A stretch of DNA of 64,000 bases from Psychrobacillus vulpis (GCF_006861825.1 NZ_VDGI01000003.1:133989-197988), one strand, 5' to 3'; positions 37,645 to 47,321 are shown, counted from the stretch's first letter. Notes: a model not told the origin generated them from the sequence alone. Made by a program: numbers and translations.

Positions 37645-39234
37645 ATGAATGAACGTATAAAAAAAATCACAAGTGATGTTTCAGCATTTTGGACAAGTAG
37701 GTCAAAAGCACAAAAAGGAACAATTATTGGTAGTGGAATTGCTGTCATTTTGATAGCTGCAATTATAACATTTTTTTCGACAAAGACTGAGTTTGTTCCT
37801 TTATACTCGGATGTTGCTCCTTCAGAGATAGGTCGAATAAAGGAAACATTAGATGCACAAGGTGTTCAAAACAAAATAGCTCCTGGAGGAACGTCTATAC
37901 TAGTCCCTTCTAATCAGGTTGATTCATTGTTAGTGCAACTTGCAGCGGAAGGATACCCACAATCAGGCATGATCGATTATAGTTTTTTCTCACAAAATGC
38001 TGGGTTTGGTATGACAGATAATGAATTTAATGTTTTAAAATTAGCATCTACTCAAACAGAGATTGCTAATCTAATGAAGGGTATTAAAGGTGTAAAAGAT
38101 GCAAAAGTAATGATTTCGTTACCAGAAGAAGGGGTATTTTTATCACAAAGCAATCAAAAGGCGAGTGCCTCTATTGTGTTAAATACCGAACCAGGTTATC
38201 AATTTACTGATACAGAAATACAGACATTATATAATTTAGTTTCAAAATCAGTACCTAATTTATCGACTGAAGATATTGTTATAACAAATCAATACTTCGA
38301 ATACTTTGATATTCAAACAGCATCTTCTAATTCAAATGGAGCAAATGTTACCGATCAAATGTCGATAAAAAAGAATATCGAACGTGACTTACAAAGACAA
38401 GTACAAACGATGTTAAGTACTTTAATGGGGCAAGATAAAGTAGTAGTTTCTGTAACAACAGATATTGATTTTCAACAAGAAAAACGAGAAGAAAATTTAG
38501 TAGAGCCAGTAGATGTAGAAAATATGGCAGGCATCCAAATAAGTGCTCAACGTATTTCCGAAACATTTACAGGTAATAACCCAATTGCTGGTGGAACTCC
38601 ACAAGGAGAAGATGCTACGGATAATTTTACAAATTATGTAGAAGGATCGACAGCAAATGGTGATTATGAAAGAATCGAAGATACGATTAATAATGAAGTA
38701 AATCGAATTCGAAAAGAAATCGTAGAAAGTCCATATAAAATAAGAGATATTGGAATTCAGGTAATGGTAGAACCTCCAACACCTGATGATATTACTTCTA
38801 TGCCAGCTGGGGTTCAAGGAGATATCGAACAAATACTTTCAACGATTATTCGAACTTCCATCGACAAAGATGCAGTTGGTGAACTTACCGAACAACAGTT
38901 GCAAGAAAAAATTGTTGTATCTGTCCAACCGTTCAACGGTAAAGCTCAAACAATTGTTGCGCAAAATTCTACAATACCATGGTGGATATATGTAGTCGTA
39001 GGTATTCTACTTGCTGCAATAATTCTATTAGTAATCTTTATGATTAGATCTAGAAGAAACCAAGAGGAAGAACTTGTGATTCTAGAGGAGCAAAAAGAAG
39101 AACTAAAAGTGGATGATATTAATAATGAAAAAGAGACAGAAGCTAGCTTAAGACGCAAACAACTAGAAAAAATGGCGAAAGATAAGCCAGAAGATTTCGC
39201 TAAATTGTTACGTACTTGGATAGCAGAGGATTAA
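37645..39234 (+). CDS. fliF: Flagellar MS-ring protein FliF
   Basis: Forms the membrane-embedded MS ring that houses the export gate and holds the C ring. The 529-residue protein has a first membrane segment near residues 29-48 (IIGSGIAVILIAAIITFF), two periplasmic ring-building motifs (FVPLYSDVAPSEIGRIK, LASTQTEIANLMKGIKGVKDAKV), and a second membrane segment near 452-472 (YVVVGILLAAIILLVIFMI). The cytoplasmic FliG-binding tail ends LLRTWIAED. ATG follows CGGAGG. Confidence 0.96.
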   Translation: MNERIKKITSDVSAFWTSRSKAQKGTIIGSGIAVILIAAIITFFSTKTEFVPLYSDVAPSEIGRIKETLDAQGVQNKIAPGGTSILVPSNQVDSLLVQLAAEGYPQSGMIDYSFFSQNAGFGMTDNEFNVLKLASTQTEIANLMKGIKGVKDAKVMISLPEEGVFLSQSNQKASASIVLNTEPGYQFTDTEIQTLYNLVSKSVPNLSTEDIVITNQYFEYFDIQTASSNSNGANVTDQMSIKKNIERDLQRQVQTMLSTLMGQDKVVVSVTTDIDFQQEKREENLVEPVDVENMAGIQISAQRISETFTGNNPIAGGTPQGEDATDNFTNYVEGSTANGDYERIEDTINNEVNRIRKEIVESPYKIRDIGIQVMVEPPTPDDITSMPAGVQGDIEQILSTIIRTSIDKDAVGELTEQQLQEKIVVSVQPFNGKAQTIVAQNSTIPWWIYVVVGILLAAIILLVIFMIRSRRNQEEELVILEEQKEELKVDDINNEKETEASLRRKQLEKMAKDKPEDFAKLLRTWIAED

Positions 39235-39250
39235 TGGAGGGACGGCTAAA

Positions 39251-40261
39251 TTGAAGAAAGATAAAGATCTAAGTGGCAAACAAAAAGCCGCGCTCTTATT
39301 GATTTCTCTTGGACCAGAAGTGTCAGCTTCCATTTATAAACATTTAAATGAAGAAGAAATCGAGCGTTTAACATTAGAAATTTCAGGTGTTAAAAAGGTT
39401 GAACCTGAAATAAAAGAAGATATTATTGAAGAATTTCATAATATAGCACTTGCACAAGATTATATTTCCCAAGGTGGTATTGGGTACGCTAAAACAGTTT
39501 TGGAGAAAGCGCTTGGAACAGAACATGCTCAAGCGATTATTAATCGCTTGACTTCTTCCTTGCAAGTTAGACCATTTGATTTTGCAAGACGAGCTGAACC
39601 ATCGCAGTTACTTAACTTTATTCAGCATGAGCATCCACAAACAATTGCACTTATTTTGTCTTACTTAGAAGCTCAACAAGCTGGTATTATACTTTCTTCT
39701 TTACCGCAAGAAGTGCAAGCGGATATTGCGAAGCGGATTGCAACAATGGATTCTACATCGCCGGAAGTCATTAGTGAAATTGAATCTGTACTTGAGCGGA
39801 AATTGTCTTCTACAGTTACGCAAGACTACACAGAAACTGGCGGAGTCGATGCAGTGGTAGAAGTATTGAATGGCGTAGACCGAACAACAGAAAAAACAAT
39901 CTTAGATGCGTTAGAAATACAAGATCCAGAACTTGCAGAAGAGATTAAGAAAAGAATGTTTGTATTCGAGGATATTGTTACGTTGGATAATCGTTCGATT
40001 CAACGGGTTATTCGTGATTGTGAAAACGAAGATTTAATTCTTTCTATGAAAGTATCTAGTGAAGAAGTAAAGGATATTATTTTCCGTAATATGTCTTCGC
40101 GTATGGCGGAAACATTTAAAGAAGAAATGGAAATTATGGGGCCAGTACGATTGCGAGATGTAGAAGAGGCACAGTCTCATATTGTCGCTGTCATTAGAAG
40201 ACTGGAAGATGCTGGTGAAATCATTATCGCACGTGGTGGAGGAGATGACATTATTGTCTAG
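39251..40261 (+). CDS. fliG: Flagellar motor switch protein FliG
   Basis: C-ring protein that contacts the MotA stator and sets rotation direction. The 336-residue product starts at TTG (eight bases after GGAGGG) with LSGKQKAALLLISLG, has the EHPQ motif in NFIQHEHPQTIALIL near residue 126, and the C-terminal torque helix with RSIQRVIRDCENEDLILSMK, ending IARGGGDDIIV. The 3' end overlaps fliH. Confidence 0.96.
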   Translation: MKKDKDLSGKQKAALLLISLGPEVSASIYKHLNEEEIERLTLEISGVKKVEPEIKEDIIEEFHNIALAQDYISQGGIGYAKTVLEKALGTEHAQAIINRLTSSLQVRPFDFARRAEPSQLLNFIQHEHPQTIALILSYLEAQQAGIILSSLPQEVQADIAKRIATMDSTSPEVISEIESVLERKLSSTVTQDYTETGGVDAVVEVLNGVDRTTEKTILDALEIQDPELAEEIKKRMFVFEDIVTLDNRSIQRVIRDCENEDLILSMKVSSEEVKDIIFRNMSSRMAETFKEEMEIMGPVRLRDVEEAQSHIVAVIRRLEDAGEIIIARGGGDDIIV

Positions 40262-41024
40262 AATTTTCCGAAGCGTTCAAATGAAAGAAAACAGTGAACA
40301 GATTCGACCGATTCAAATTATAAATCTTAATGAGCCAAAAGACTTGCAAATAGATCAAAATCTTTCTCTAGATGTAATTCTGAAAGAAAGAGACAAAATG
40401 GTTCGTGAGGCAAACGAAGAAATTGACTTTCAAAAAGAAGAGCTTGCGAAGGAAATAGAACAAAGCAAGCAATTTATATCCGATCAACTAAACGCTTGGG
40501 AAGAACAAAAATCAGTATTTCAACAAGCTGCTTATGACGAAGGTTTTGCACTAGGACAAGAAGAAGGAAGAAACAAGGCGAAGGCAGATATGCAGCAAGA
40601 TTTAGCGCTAGCTAATGAAACAATTCAAACTGCTCACGAGAATGCCGCGAACTATGTAAAACATCAAGAACAGGTTATTTTAGAACTTGCTATTCGTACA
40701 GCAGAGCGAATTATTGGAGCGAAGCTTGAGGAAAACGAGGAACTCTTTTTATCCATTGTAAAAAGAGGAATCAAAGAGGCAAGAGAGATGAAAGAAATCA
40801 AGTTGTATGTTTCACCAACTTATTTTGCTTTAGTATCAAGTAATCGTGACGAACTTGCTTCTATTTTTCCAGTTGATGTTCCATTTATGATATTTGTGGA
40901 TGAAGATATGAACTCAAGAGACTGTTATATAGAAACAAACCACGGAAGAATTGTTGTTAGTATAGATGAACAACTACAAGAATTACGACTAAAACTAGTT
41001 GATATGCTAGATAGCATGGAGTGA
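40245..41024 (+). CDS. fliH: Flagellar assembly protein FliH
   Basis: Regulator and docking factor of the FliI export ATPase. The 259-residue protein is mostly charged coiled coil with an FliH/V-ATPase E-like C-terminal part (LAIRTAERIIGAKLEENEELFLSIVKRGIKEA). The start is uncertain: ATG 40245 gives M-T-L-L-S-R-I-F, matching relatives, but overlaps the AGGAG; TTG 40254 has standard spacing. The frame upstream to 40182 lies inside fliG and is not used. Confidence 0.9.
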   Translation: MTLLSRIFRSVQMKENSEQIRPIQIINLNEPKDLQIDQNLSLDVILKERDKMVREANEEIDFQKEELAKEIEQSKQFISDQLNAWEEQKSVFQQAAYDEGFALGQEEGRNKAKADMQQDLALANETIQTAHENAANYVKHQEQVILELAIRTAERIIGAKLEENEELFLSIVKRGIKEAREMKEIKLYVSPTYFALVSSNRDELASIFPVDVPFMIFVDEDMNSRDCYIETNHGRIVVSIDEQLQELRLKLVDMLDSME

Positions 41025-41029
41025 AAGTG

Positions 41030-42352
41030 ATGAAAGCAGTAGATTTAATTCAACATATCCCGAACTTGTCTACATTTAAAAAATATGGGCGTGTGAATCG
41101 CGTAGTTGGATTAATGATAGAATCACAAGGTCCAGAAAGCTCGATAGGTGACGTTTGTAAAATTCATATTAATTCTTCGAAAAATGGATATTCAGTCATT
41201 CTTGCTGAAGTAGTTGGGTTCAAAGAAGAAATTGTAGTATTAATGCCATATACAAATATACGTGAAATTTCTACAGGTTGTTTAGTGGAAGGGACTAATC
41301 GTCCATTAGAAGTAAAAGTTGGTCCTGAGTTAATCGGAAAAGTTTTAGATTCCATGGGAAATCCAATTGATGGAACAGTATTACCTAAAGGGTTGAGGAC
41401 AGTTGGTACAGAACAAGATCCCCCTAACCCACTAACAAGGCCACCAATTCATGAGCGAATGGAAGTAGGAGTTAAAGCAATAGATGGGATGCTAACAGTT
41501 GGTAAAGGACAAAGGGTAGGTATTTTTGCTGGATCTGGTGTAGGGAAAAGTACATTACTTGGAATGATTGCTAGAAATACAAATGCAGACTTAAATGTCA
41601 TAGCACTCATTGGTGAACGTGGAAGAGAAGTGCGGGAATTTATTGAGCGGGACTTAGGTAAAGAAGGCTTAGCAAAATCTATCGTAGTTGCAGCAACCTC
41701 TGATCAACCTGCATTAATGCGTATAAAAGGTGCTTTTACAGCAACAGCTATTGCAGAGTATTTCCGAGATAAAGGTTTGAATGTCATGCTAATGATGGAC
41801 TCGGTTACCCGTGTTGCAATGGCTCAAAGGGAAATTGGGCTAGCTGTAGGGGAGCCCCCTGCAACAAGAGGATATACTCCATCTGTATTTTCCATTTTAC
41901 CGAAATTACTTGAACGTACAGGTACAAATGAGCACGGTTCTATTACAGCGTTTTACACCGTTTTAGTAGATGGTGACGACATGAATGAACCGATAGCTGA
42001 TACCGTTCGTGGAATATTAGATGGCCACATAGTACTGGATCGGTCCCTTGCTAATAAAGGACAGTATCCTGCCATAAATGTACTAAAAAGTATTAGTCGG
42101 TTAATGAATCACATTTCGGAAGAAAAACATATAAAAGCTGCAGAGCGTTTACGAGATTTATATTTCACATATAACAAATCCGAGGACTTGATCAATATTG
42201 GAGCATATAAGCGTGGTACATCAAAAGAAATTGACGAAGCGATTCTATATGAGCCTTTGATTACTTCCTTTTTAAAACAAGGTTATATGGACAAAGTGTC
42301 ACTTGTGGAAAGTGTGAATGAATTAGTGACTTTATCTGATGGTGGTGTATAA
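41030..42352 (+). CDS. fliI: Flagellum-specific ATPase FliI
   Basis: Hexameric ATPase of the flagellar type III export apparatus, related to F1 beta. The 440-residue product has Walker A AGSGVGKST near residues 167-175, GERGREVREFIE, Walker B LNVMLMMDSVTR and the GEPPATRGYTPSVF segment. The in-frame GTG at 41021 sits inside fliH without an SD of its own. ATG 41030 is eight bases after GGAG and gives the family N-terminus. Confidence 0.95.
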   Translation: MKAVDLIQHIPNLSTFKKYGRVNRVVGLMIESQGPESSIGDVCKIHINSSKNGYSVILAEVVGFKEEIVVLMPYTNIREISTGCLVEGTNRPLEVKVGPELIGKVLDSMGNPIDGTVLPKGLRTVGTEQDPPNPLTRPPIHERMEVGVKAIDGMLTVGKGQRVGIFAGSGVGKSTLLGMIARNTNADLNVIALIGERGREVREFIERDLGKEGLAKSIVVAATSDQPALMRIKGAFTATAIAEYFRDKGLNVMLMMDSVTRVAMAQREIGLAVGEPPATRGYTPSVFSILPKLLERTGTNEHGSITAFYTVLVDGDDMNEPIADTVRGILDGHIVLDRSLANKGQYPAINVLKSISRLMNHISEEKHIKAAERLRDLYFTYNKSEDLINIGAYKRGTSKEIDEAILYEPLITSFLKQGYMDKVSLVESVNELVTLSDGGV

Positions 42353-42354
42353 GC

Positions 42355-42804
42355 ATGGTCGTTTTTCATTATAAATTTGATAATGTTTTAACTGTTCGGG
42401 AACAAGAAAAGTCAGAGACAGAAATAGCTTATAAAGAGTCTGTCATGACCTTTGAAAGAATTGCTACTGAGCTATACGATCTTTTAAAGAAAAAAGAAGA
42501 CACAACAGACTTTCATAATAGCATGCTTACTCAAGGTTTATCTGTAGATAGTATTCATCACTATACGAGTTATATAGATGGATTACAGAAAAGAATAGAT
42601 GTTGTCCAAAAGGATGTAATTCAAGCGCGTTCTAAAATGAACTGGTTTGAAGAAAAACTTCTAGAGAGAACATTAGAAGTTCGTAAGTTTGAAAAAATGA
42701 AAGAAAAAGACTTTGATCATTTCCAGCAAGAACAACAAAGACTTGAGACAATTCAATTGGATGAAATATCTTCCTTAAAGTTTCAAAACAAAGAGATTAG
42801 GTGA
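42355..42804 (+). CDS. fliJ: Flagellar export chaperone/ATPase stalk FliJ
   Basis: Central-stalk-like coiled-coil protein of the export ATPase. The 149-residue product is a continuous antiparallel coiled coil of charged helices, starting FHYKFDNVLTVREQEKSETEIAY and ending in a Glu/Gln-rich helix (EKDFDHFQQEQQRLETIQLDEI). It is placed two bases after fliI. Confidence 0.92.
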   Translation: MVVFHYKFDNVLTVREQEKSETEIAYKESVMTFERIATELYDLLKKKEDTTDFHNSMLTQGLSVDSIHHYTSYIDGLQKRIDVVQKDVIQARSKMNWFEEKLLERTLEVRKFEKMKEKDFDHFQQEQQRLETIQLDEISSLKFQNKEIR

Positions 42805-42812
42805 GTAGAAGC

Positions 42813-43412
42813 ATGGCTACACGGAACAAACCGATTAAAAGCATTAATATAGTTAAAGATGAGTCAAAAGGAATAGGAAAAATGAAAATGTTTTTATATT
42901 TGTTTATTATTCCTTTACTTTTTGCTATAGCTCTCCTATTGATTGGTGCACAAATATACAATGTAAATGTTTTTGAAAAAGCGAAAGAACTTACTGGTAG
43001 CGGCAAACCACCAGTAGTAACAGAAGAAATAAAAACAGAACGTTTAGAAAAACAAGTTGTTTCGCTACAAGCTGAAATACAAGAAAAAGAAGCGAAAATT
43101 GATAAATTACAAATAGAAATAGATAACTCTGCAAAAACAAATGAAGCATTATTAGTTGAGCAACAACGACTGCTAGACGAAATAGAAGCGCTTCAAAGAG
43201 AGCAATCAAGTACTCAGCAAGAATATACTGAAATTGTTTCTACTTTCGAAAAAATGTCTGCTAAAACGGCAGCACCTGTGCTGACTAAAATGAGCGATGC
43301 GGAAGCATTACGAATTTTAACAAGTTTAAAACCTGATACCGTAGCAAAGATTTTTGAAAAAATGTCTCCTGAGGCTGCTGCTAAATATACAGAGCTAATG
43401 TCGAAACAATAG
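42813..43412 (+). CDS. ylxF: Flagellar operon protein YlxF (FlxF-like), membrane-anchored with MgtE-N-like tail
   Basis: In the slot of B. subtilis ylxF. The 199-residue product has a basic N-terminus, one membrane helix near residues 30-50 (MFLYLFIIPLLFAIALLLIG), a coiled coil about 75-150, and a C-terminal MgtE-N-like segment (MSDAEALRILTSLKPDTVAKIFEKMSPEAAAKYTELMSKQ). Function is not established in this family. The frame is open from GTG 42801, but ATG 42813 is nine bases behind AGGTGA. Confidence 0.8.
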   Translation: MATRNKPIKSINIVKDESKGIGKMKMFLYLFIIPLLFAIALLLIGAQIYNVNVFEKAKELTGSGKPPVVTEEIKTERLEKQVVSLQAEIQEKEAKIDKLQIEIDNSAKTNEALLVEQQRLLDEIEALQREQSSTQQEYTEIVSTFEKMSAKTAAPVLTKMSDAEALRILTSLKPDTVAKIFEKMSPEAAAKYTELMSKQ

Positions 43413-43465
43413 GATTCTTTTAAACGAGTATTTTTCGAATTTCAAACTTGGAAGGAGGTGAAATA

Positions 43466-44659
43466 TTGAATATCGCAGCAGTTGTAAATATGGGGAATAA
43501 TATTGCGGTCCAATCAAAAGGGCAGCAACAATCAAATCCAGCAAGCAATCAATTGTTTGGAAATGTTTTCGGCCAAGTATTATCCAATCAACAAGTACAG
43601 CAATCACTTACGAAAATTCCAAATAGTTCAGAACAAAATCTTATAGAAGAGTTAATTTCTATTTTAAATTCTGAATCAATGGAAGAAGTAGAAACTTTAC
43701 TGGGTGTAAATGAATTGACAGTCAATCCAAAAGAACTGAAAGAGTTATTGAATGAGCTTTTAGCGGAAGAAACTAATTCTCAGGAAGAACTGACAGAATC
43801 GAATGTTTGGGATATTTTAGCAGGTACCAACGGACAAGCTAACCAACTTGTTGAAGCAGTCATTAGTTCTCTAAATGGCCAAGGACCTACCACTCCTGTA
43901 GATTCAAAACGAGCATTACAATTACTGAAAGTTGTGCAACTCATAGGCAATAAATCAGATTTGACATTAAAACAAGAATCTACCCTATTCGATTTGAAAC
44001 AATTATTAGACGATGTGAAAGAATCGGTTGCGAAAGCGGGATCAATGACGACTCAAAATCCTGTAATCATTCAAGGTATGAAACCAGTTGTTCAACAAGT
44101 AATCATTAAGCAAATGACTAATCATACTGATACGGTTGTAGAGACAAAAGAAGTAACAACAAATACACAAGGTCCAACTTCTACTATTATACAAACAAAA
44201 GTAGAAACAGTATCTGTAACTTTGCCAACTGAAAAACCTGCTCAATCAGAAGAATTCGTGAAGGAACTTCAAAAAGCGATGAATCGTGTGCAGTTTGGTC
44301 AAGCAGGCGGAGCAAATCGTCTAGTCATTAAGCTTTACCCAGAACAGCTTGGAACAATTCGAATTGAATTAGTTCAAAAAGATGGAATGCTTACTACTAA
44401 AATGCTTGCTTCAACAGCGCTTGGAAAAGAATTATTAGATTCCAACTCGAATCAATTAAAACAAGGCTTAGCAAATCAAAATATTCAAGTAGAAAAACTT
44501 GAAATTACACAAGCTTTACAAGATCCTACAAGACAGCAACGGAATCAATCATTCCAAGAATCATTTAGACAGCAACAACAAGAACAGCAGGAAACGAATA
44601 CTGAAGAGCATGAGGATATTGCTACTTTCGAAGACTTTTTAAAAGAAATGGAGGTTTAA
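43466..44659 (+). CDS. fliK: Flagellar hook-length control protein FliK
   Basis: Secreted ruler that tells FlhB to switch from hook to filament export. The 397-residue product is Gln/Asn-rich and disordered for about 270 residues, then has the FliK C-terminal domain near 275-360 (NRLVIKLYPEQLGTIRIELVQ, KMLASTALGKELLDSNSNQLKQGL), and a Gln-rich tail. TTG 43466 follows AAGGAGGTG by five bases. A candidate TTG at 43448 lies before the SD. Confidence 0.92.
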   Translation: MNIAAVVNMGNNIAVQSKGQQQSNPASNQLFGNVFGQVLSNQQVQQSLTKIPNSSEQNLIEELISILNSESMEEVETLLGVNELTVNPKELKELLNELLAEETNSQEELTESNVWDILAGTNGQANQLVEAVISSLNGQGPTTPVDSKRALQLLKVVQLIGNKSDLTLKQESTLFDLKQLLDDVKESVAKAGSMTTQNPVIIQGMKPVVQQVIIKQMTNHTDTVVETKEVTTNTQGPTSTIIQTKVETVSVTLPTEKPAQSEEFVKELQKAMNRVQFGQAGGANRLVIKLYPEQLGTIRIELVQKDGMLTTKMLASTALGKELLDSNSNQLKQGLANQNIQVEKLEITQALQDPTRQQRNQSFQESFRQQQQEQQETNTEEHEDIATFEDFLKEMEV

Positions 44660-44662
44660 ATA

Positions 44663-45307
44663 GTGGCAGGAATGAATCCTATTAGTAAAGATATGTATCT
44701 GTCTAACAAGCAGCAAGCAGGCCGAAAAACTGGGAATAGTACACTTGGAAAAGATGATTTTTTGAAAATTTTAATGGCTCAGCTACAAAATCAGGACCCA
44801 ACAAACCCAATGAAAGACAATGAGTTTATCGCACAAATGGCTCAATTCTCCTCTTTAGAGCAGATGACAAACTTAACACAAGCATTTGAAAAGTATGCTG
44901 CAGCGCAGGATCAGACTCAAATGATTCAATATAGTAACTTCGTTGGAAAAGGTGTGAAATGGCACGAACTGACAGATAAGGTTGATGAAAAGGGTAAACC
45001 AGTAATTATTGAAGGAACAGGTAAGATTGTTGGTGTTAAGTTTGTAAAGGGTGGCGTAGAATTCACTCTTGAAGATGGAAAAGTCATTAATCCAGGTAAT
45101 ATTTCTGAAATTTTGTCTAGCAATTCCAATTCGAATAACCTTGTAGAAGCTAGTATGATGATTGGAAAAACTGTTACTTACAATGACGGTACAGCAGACA
45201 TAACTGGACAAGTTGAGTCAGTATCTACAAAAGATGGGAAGATTGTCTTTAATTTAGCAGGTGGAGCAACAATTACTTCTGACCAAATTATATCTATTAG
45301 TAAATAG
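44663..45307 (+). CDS. flgD: Flagellar hook assembly (capping) protein FlgD
   Basis: Scaffold cap for hook polymerisation. The 214-residue product has the FlgD core [21 protein letters not shown] and [19 protein letters not shown], followed by a C-terminal beta domain. GTG 44663 is seven bases after GGAGGT. It is followed by the TIGR02530-like gene and then flgE, the usual hook order. Confidence 0.94.
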   Translation: MAGMNPISKDMYLSNKQQAGRKTGNSTLGKDDFLKILMAQLQNQDPTNPMKDNEFIAQMAQFSSLEQMTNLTQAFEKYAAAQDQTQMIQYSNFVGKGVKWHELTDKVDEKGKPVIIEGTGKIVGVKFVKGGVEFTLEDGKVINPGNISEILSSNSNSNNLVEASMMIGKTVTYNDGTADITGQVESVSTKDGKIVFNLAGGATITSDQIISISK

Positions 45308-45321
45308 AACGGAGAAGAGCG

Positions 45322-45702
45322 ATGGGCAAAATTAATATAAATCGCGTCCCGCTGCAACCTAGTATCCGTCAACCGATCACAACGAAACAAGTAACTTCAC
45401 CTAAACAATCGTTTTTACAGCATTTGCATGAAGCAACTGTTAAAACGGAATTAAAGGTAAGTAAACATGCTAATCAGCGTTTAGCTGAAAGAAATATTCA
45501 CATATCAGATGCAGAATGGCAACTTGTGAGTGAAAAAGTAGCAGAAGCACGCTCAAAAGGTGTGAATGACTCATTAGTATTGATGGATCAAGCAGCATTA
45601 ATCGTCAGTGCAAAAAATGCAACAGTGATTACTGCAATGGATCGCACGGAAGCGAAAAATCAATTATTTACAAATATTGATGGCACAATTGTGCTGAACT
45701 AA
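45322..45702 (+). CDS. Flagellar operon protein, TIGR02530 family
   Basis: A 126-residue protein with the features of the TIGR02530 flagellar-operon family, found between flgD and flgE in many Firmicutes. Its N-terminus is basic and proline-rich and the central part is SKHANQRLAERNIHISDAEWQLVSEKVAEARSKGV, which resembles a small DNA- or protein-binding fold. Function unknown; the location suggests a hook-stage role. ATG 45322 follows CGGAGAAGAG. Confidence 0.82.
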   Translation: MGKININRVPLQPSIRQPITTKQVTSPKQSFLQHLHEATVKTELKVSKHANQRLAERNIHISDAEWQLVSEKVAEARSKGVNDSLVLMDQAALIVSAKNATVITAMDRTEAKNQLFTNIDGTIVLN

Positions 45703-45780
45703 TAATAGCAGGACCTGCAAAGGATGCTATGTGCAGCTGAATGATAGACGCTAGCACTTAATTTGAAGGGAGAACACATA

Positions 45781-47040
45781 ATGATTCGCTCAATGTACTC
45801 AGGAATTTCAGGTTTAAAAAACTTCCAAGTAAAACTAGACGTAATTGGTAACAATATTGCCAATGTAAACACATATGGATTTAAAAAAGGTCGTACCATT
45901 TTTAAAGACTTAATCTCACAAACGACATCTGGAGCATCTGGGGCTACTGCAAATCGTGGAGGAGTTAATCCAAAACAGGTCGGACTTGGTTCTCAAATCG
46001 CTGCAATTGACACAATTCATGCAGGTGGGTCCACTCAAACTACTAATAATACGTTAGACCTTGCAATTTCAGGAGACGGATTTTTCCAGGTAGCTGACTC
46101 TACCAATGCTAATCGTGACGGATTTGTTAATCCATTATATACACGTGCTGGTAACTTCTATATGGATAATCAAGGTTACTTAGTAAATGGAGATGGATTG
46201 TTTTTAGTTGGTGGCGTTACTAAGGTAGATCCTACAATTCTGGGACAAGCACAAGCAGACCTTGCTACTGCAGAAACTGATTACACTACTGCAGCAGAAG
46301 CGGCTGCTTTAGCAGCAAAAACATTTGCTGATGCATTAGGATTATTAGAAGTCGATCTTGCGACAGCAAAAGCAGCCCTTGCAGCAGACCCTACTAATAC
46401 GGGGTTACAAACTGCAGTTGCCGATGCTGAAAAAGCAATAAAAGACTACAAGGATCCTACTTTAAGTACAGATGCAGCAGATGTTGATACTACGGCTAAA
46501 GCTGCAGACGCAGCGTCTAAAGTTTTAAAAAATGCGGAAGCAGCTGTCGCTAATTTAATTAATCCAGAACCTAAAAATGTGATGAAAAATCCGCTAGCAA
46601 ATGGTAATTTAGATACTGGTGGCGGTTATTTACCGGACGTACCTCTTACTGTAGGTGGAGAGTATAGACCAATCAAAATACCTACCGATGCGCAAAGTAT
46701 GAACATTGGACAAGATGGTACAGTTACGTTTGTTGATAAGGAAGGAACATTACGTTGGGCTGGCCAACTTGTTCTTGCGAAGTTTCCAAATCCAGGTGGG
46801 TTAAATAAAGTTGGCGCTAACTATTTCAAAGATACCTCGAATTCAGGGGCACCAATTATCCAAACTGCTACTTCTTCGGGTATTGGTACGGTTAACTCAG
46901 GTTTCCTAGAAATGTCGAACGTTGACTTATCTGAAGAATTCACTGATATGATTGTTGCACAACGTGGATTCCAAGCAAATACACGTATTATTACAACATC
47001 TGACCAGATTTTAGAAGAGCTTGTAAACTTAAAACGTTAA
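45781..47040 (+). CDS. flgE: Flagellar hook protein FlgE with alanine-rich insertion
   Basis: Hook subunit, 419 residues. The N-terminus MIRSMYSGISGLKNFQVKLD and C-terminus FTDMIVAQRGFQANTRIITT with EELVNLKR form the conserved D0 helices. Middle beta domains are at about 70-150 and 290-360. Residues about 155-262 are an Ala/Asp/Thr-rich, helix-prone segment (QADLATAETDYTTAAEAAAL, VDLATAKAALAADP, ADVDTTAKAADAASKVL). The B. subtilis hook protein is about 264 residues and lacks it. ATG 45781 follows GGGAG. The ORF upstream of it is leader. Confidence 0.95.
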   Translation: MIRSMYSGISGLKNFQVKLDVIGNNIANVNTYGFKKGRTIFKDLISQTTSGASGATANRGGVNPKQVGLGSQIAAIDTIHAGGSTQTTNNTLDLAISGDGFFQVADSTNANRDGFVNPLYTRAGNFYMDNQGYLVNGDGLFLVGGVTKVDPTILGQAQADLATAETDYTTAAEAAALAAKTFADALGLLEVDLATAKAALAADPTNTGLQTAVADAEKAIKDYKDPTLSTDAADVDTTAKAADAASKVLKNAEAAVANLINPEPKNVMKNPLANGNLDTGGGYLPDVPLTVGGEYRPIKIPTDAQSMNIGQDGTVTFVDKEGTLRWAGQLVLAKFPNPGGLNKVGANYFKDTSNSGAPIIQTATSSGIGTVNSGFLEMSNVDLSEEFTDMIVAQRGFQANTRIITTSDQILEELVNLKR

Positions 47041-47063
47041 CTTATTAAATTTATTTGTAAGGG

Positions 47064-47095
47064 AGGGTTGGGCCGTTCCTTTATGGCCCGGCCCT
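47064..47095 (+). other. Strong hairpin between flgE and flbD
   Basis: AGGGTTGGGCC (47064-47074) pairs with GGCCCGGCCCT (47085-47095) over 11 bp including two G-T pairs, with a 10-base loop. It carries no T-tail. It lies between the purine-rich GGGAGGG (47061-47067) and the ATG of flbD at 47100, so it covers the only SD-like sequence. Confidence 0.7.
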
Positions 47096-47099
47096 TATC

Positions 47100-47321
47100 A
47101 TGATTAACTTAACACGTTTAAACGGCAGTGAGTTTACGTTAAATGCTCTATACATAGAAAAAGTAGAGTCCTTTCCAGATACGACGATAACACTAACAAC
47201 TGGAAGTAAATACGTTACGTTAGATACTAGGGAAGAAGTAGCTTATAAAATTGCTCAATTTTATAAAGAAATACATATATTATCGAACCCCCATATAAGA
47301 GGTGAAGAACATGCAGAATAG
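47100..47321 (+). CDS. flbD: Flagellar protein FlbD family (SwrD/YlzI)
   Basis: A 73-residue member of the FlbD/YlzI family: MINLTRLNGSEFTLNALYIE with FPDTTITLTTGSKYVTLD. In B. subtilis the homologue SwrD increases motor torque and is needed for swarming. No SD is found within 20 bases of ATG 47100; the hairpin at 47064-47095 lies there instead. It overlaps fliL by 11 bases. Confidence 0.88.
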   Translation: MINLTRLNGSEFTLNALYIEKVESFPDTTITLTTGSKYVTLDTREEVAYKIAQFYKEIHILSNPHIRGEEHAE

